DNA of 64,000 nt from Muribaculaceae bacterium (GTDB lineage Bacteria > Bacteroidota > Bacteroidia > Bacteroidales > Muribaculaceae), in NCBI GenBank assembly GCA_017621845.1, contig JAGASI010000001.1, positions 1-64,000 of the forward strand. Direction: 5' to 3'. The position numbers were made by a program, and so were the translations under genes. The notes beneath the pieces are model-generated. The model saw only the letters and a program-made list of their open reading frames with translations. It had not been told where the DNA came from and searched no databases. This document shows, piece by piece, positions 62,252-64,000 of this stretch (position 1 is its first letter; each line of letters starts with the position of its first letter).

Positions 62252-63271
62252 ATGAGACTATTCTCCCTGACTAAGGAAATCGCGATGGACCTTGGCACTG
62301 CCAATACGGTCATCATCCACAATGATAAAATTGTTGTTGACGAGCCATCAATTGTTGCTCTCGACAACCGTTCCGGCAAATTTATCAGCGTTGGTCACGA
62401 AGCCAAGCTGATGCAAGGTAAGGAACATGAACGCATCCGCACTGTGCGCCCCCTGCGTCAAGGTGTGATTGCCGATTTTACCGCCGCCGAGATTATGATA
62501 CGCGAGCTTATTAAAAAAGCAAGTTCCAAAAGCAATTGGTTCTCGCCTTCGCTACGTATGGTTATCGGTATACCTTCAGGCTCATCAGAAGTTCAGATAC
62601 GCGCCGTGCGTGACTCAGCCGAGCATGCCGGAGGCCGTGATGTGTACATGATTTATGAGCCCATGGCAGCCGCCTTGGGTATCGGCCTTGATGTAGAGGC
62701 TCCGGAAGGCAACATGATTGTTGATATAGGTGGCGGCACAACCGAGATTGCCGTAATATCATTGGGAGGTATTGTTTCCAACAAGAGCATCCAGATTGCA
62801 GGTGACGACCTCACAGATGATATCCTCAATCACATGAAACGCGCACATAACGTACGCGTCGGAGAACGCATGGCCGAAGAAATCAAAAAGAACGTTGGCT
62901 CAGCCCTCGTAGACCTCGACAATCCACCCGAAGACTTTGTTGTACATGGACCTAACCAGATGACAGCTCTACCCATGGAAGTCCCTGTATCATACCAAGA
63001 AATAAGCCACTGTATCGAAAAATCCATCAACAAAATCGAGGTTGCCATACTTGGTGCACTCGAGCAAACCCCTCCCGAGTTGTATGCCGACATCGTGCGT
63101 AACGGTATCTACCTTGCCGGTGGTGGAGCACTTCTGCGCGGACTCGACAAACGATTGACCGACAAGATTGGTATCCAATTCCATATTGCCGACGATCCTC
63201 TGCTGGCTGTCGCCCGCGGTACAGGCGTTGCACTTAAGAACTATGACAAATTCTCATTCTTAATTCGATAG
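62252..63271 (+). CDS. mreB: Rod-shape actin MreB
   Basis: A 339-residue bacterial actin that forms membrane-bound filaments guiding lateral peptidoglycan synthesis. Phosphate 1 loop MDLGTANTVIIHNDK (about residues 12-26), phosphate 2 IVDIGGGTTEIAVISLGG, the adenosine motif LAGGGALLRGLDKRL, and the N-terminal amphipathic start MRLFSLTKEI. Standard length. mreC follows after about 180 nt, the usual mreBC order. Confidence 0.97.
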   Translation: MRLFSLTKEIAMDLGTANTVIIHNDKIVVDEPSIVALDNRSGKFISVGHEAKLMQGKEHERIRTVRPLRQGVIADFTAAEIMIRELIKKASSKSNWFSPSLRMVIGIPSGSSEVQIRAVRDSAEHAGGRDVYMIYEPMAAALGIGLDVEAPEGNMIVDIGGGTTEIAVISLGGIVSNKSIQIAGDDLTDDILNHMKRAHNVRVGERMAEEIKKNVGSALVDLDNPPEDFVVHGPNQMTALPMEVPVSYQEISHCIEKSINKIEVAILGALEQTPPELYADIVRNGIYLAGGGALLRGLDKRLTDKIGIQFHIADDPLLAVARGTGVALKNYDKFSFLIR

Positions 63272-63449
63272 CCCCCTCCCAATTGGATGAGGAAACCATG
63301 TCACCTCGGCGTCTTTAAGGCGCCGGAGTGCGCATTGTTTTATTTGTATAAGGATGCAACTTATGTTATCAAGTTAATTGATGTCTTTATTTCCTTAAGT
63401 CCTCATCACTATCTAATCTATAAGTTTAACTTCTCGCAAATAATGCATT

Positions 63450-64000
63450 GTGAGAGAGATAATTAATTACTTCATACGTAATAGCAAATGGTTACTCTTT
63501 GTGTTTTATATCACATTGAGTTGCCTCATGCTGTTCCAATCCAATCCCTACCAACACCATCTATACATGACATCGGCCTCGGCCGTTGCATCAACCGTAT
63601 ATTCTCTTTCAAGTAACATAACCTCATACTTTAACCTGAGAGAAAATAACGAAGACCTCAACCGTCGTAATGCCGACCTACAAGCCGAAGTCCTGGCCAT
63701 GCGCGAACAACTTGAAAAATACCAGGATAGCGAACAAGAGTTGTCTCCCATTATTCCCGACTCACTAAGACACTACCGGTTTATAGTCGCTCGTGTTATT
63801 AACAACTCTGTAATAAGGCCCCATAACTATGTCACAATCAATAGAGGTTCTAACAGCGGTATCAGGCCCGAGATGGGGGTTATTGACCAGAATGGTGTTG
63901 TCGGTGTGGTAAATGTTGTTGGCCCTAATAGTGCACGCATAATTTCATTGCTGAACCCCAACTTCCGCCTGTCTTGTAAAATTAAAAACAACGAGACATT
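63450..64000 (+). CDS. mreC: Rod-shape protein MreC (5' part, cut by window end)
   Basis: The first 183 codons are visible; the gene continues past the window. It starts with GTG: an in-frame TAA at 63441 lies just upstream and no ATG fits the conserved N-terminus (REIINYFIRNSKWLLFVFYI). One membrane helix (about 13-32) is followed by a coiled coil (about 62-90, FNLRENNEDLNRRNADLQ) and then the MreC beta domain (ARVINNSVIRPHNYVTINRG, GVVGVVNVVG). MreC links MreB to cell-wall synthases in the periplasm. The context directly after mreB supports the call. Confidence 0.93.
   Translation, partial: MREIINYFIRNSKWLLFVFYITLSCLMLFQSNPYQHHLYMTSASAVASTVYSLSSNITSYFNLRENNEDLNRRNADLQAEVLAMREQLEKYQDSEQELSPIIPDSLRHYRFIVARVINNSVIRPHNYVTINRGSNSGIRPEMGVIDQNGVVGVVNVVGPNSARIISLLNPNFRLSCKIKNNET

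Noticed and set aside
1..64000. CRISPR array, prophage, rRNA operon or intact insertion sequence
   Set aside because: No regularly spaced repeats, no phage structural or integrase genes, no rRNA sequence and no transposase gene were found.

Overview
The window reads as a chromosomal, mostly housekeeping stretch from a Bacteroidota bacterium of the order Bacteroidales. Support comes from many promoters of the TTTG-N20-TAnnTTTG type, weak or absent Shine-Dalgarno sequences, and families typical of this phylum: a BT_3928-type MauE/DoxX protein, DUF1599, DUF3109, the DUF5103 type IX secretion (T9SS) plug protein, HU-CCDC81/SPOR and HU/LysM membrane proteins, a FeoA-FeoB fusion and the archaeal-type short ProS. 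Gene style and modest GC suggest a gut lineage such as Muribaculaceae; that family-level call is inference.

Layout. 0-9 kb: tRNA-Lys, a secreted PepSY-like protein, an AlkD-like HEAT protein, a DMT exporter, an OmpA lipoprotein, two outer-membrane barrels, hisS and a GT4 glycosyltransferase. 8.4-13.5 kb: proS, a GtrB-like GT2, an HU protein overlapping an HU-TM-LysM protein, and sodB. 13.6-17.5 kb, minus strand: a secreted protein with a sorting-type tail, then the agmatine-to-putrescine pair aguA-aguB behind a small acidic gene. 17.5-19.1 kb is a gene-poor, AT-rich gap with a 46-bp perfect palindrome, followed by an HTH regulator. 19.8-35.4 kb is almost all minus strand: feoAB, folE and a SPOR protein, tpiA, BT_3928-like and DUF1599 genes, a TPR protein, gyrA, then apbE, maf, a KdsC-like phosphatase, a DUF2520 protein, a nitroreductase and the HU-CCDC81/SPOR membrane protein.

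35.8-43.5 kb: tRNA-Arg, ung, T9SS plug, DUF3109, a phosphohexomutase, cdsA and a subtilase. 43.6-49.5 kb: a second subtilase, a MATE pump, a MalY/PatB lyase and a DUF3737 beta-helix protein. 49.6-56.4 kb: META lipoprotein, alkD, MFS and AI-2E-family permeases, a COG2509 flavoprotein and a HAD phosphatase. 56.5-64 kb, plus strand: htrA, a NatAB-type ABC exporter, purH, mreB and the 5' part of mreC, which runs off the window.

I see no prophage, CRISPR array, rRNA or intact insertion sequence. The most striking biology is two unrelated single-pass proteins that place HU-like DNA-binding folds in the cytoplasm and a peptidoglycan-binding domain (LysM or SPOR) in the periplasm, which would suit nucleoid-to-wall tethers. 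Also notable are subtilases with sorting-type tails beside a T9SS plug gene, long perfect palindromes without U-tracts, and a 25-bp dispersed repeat that may be a mobile-element relic.
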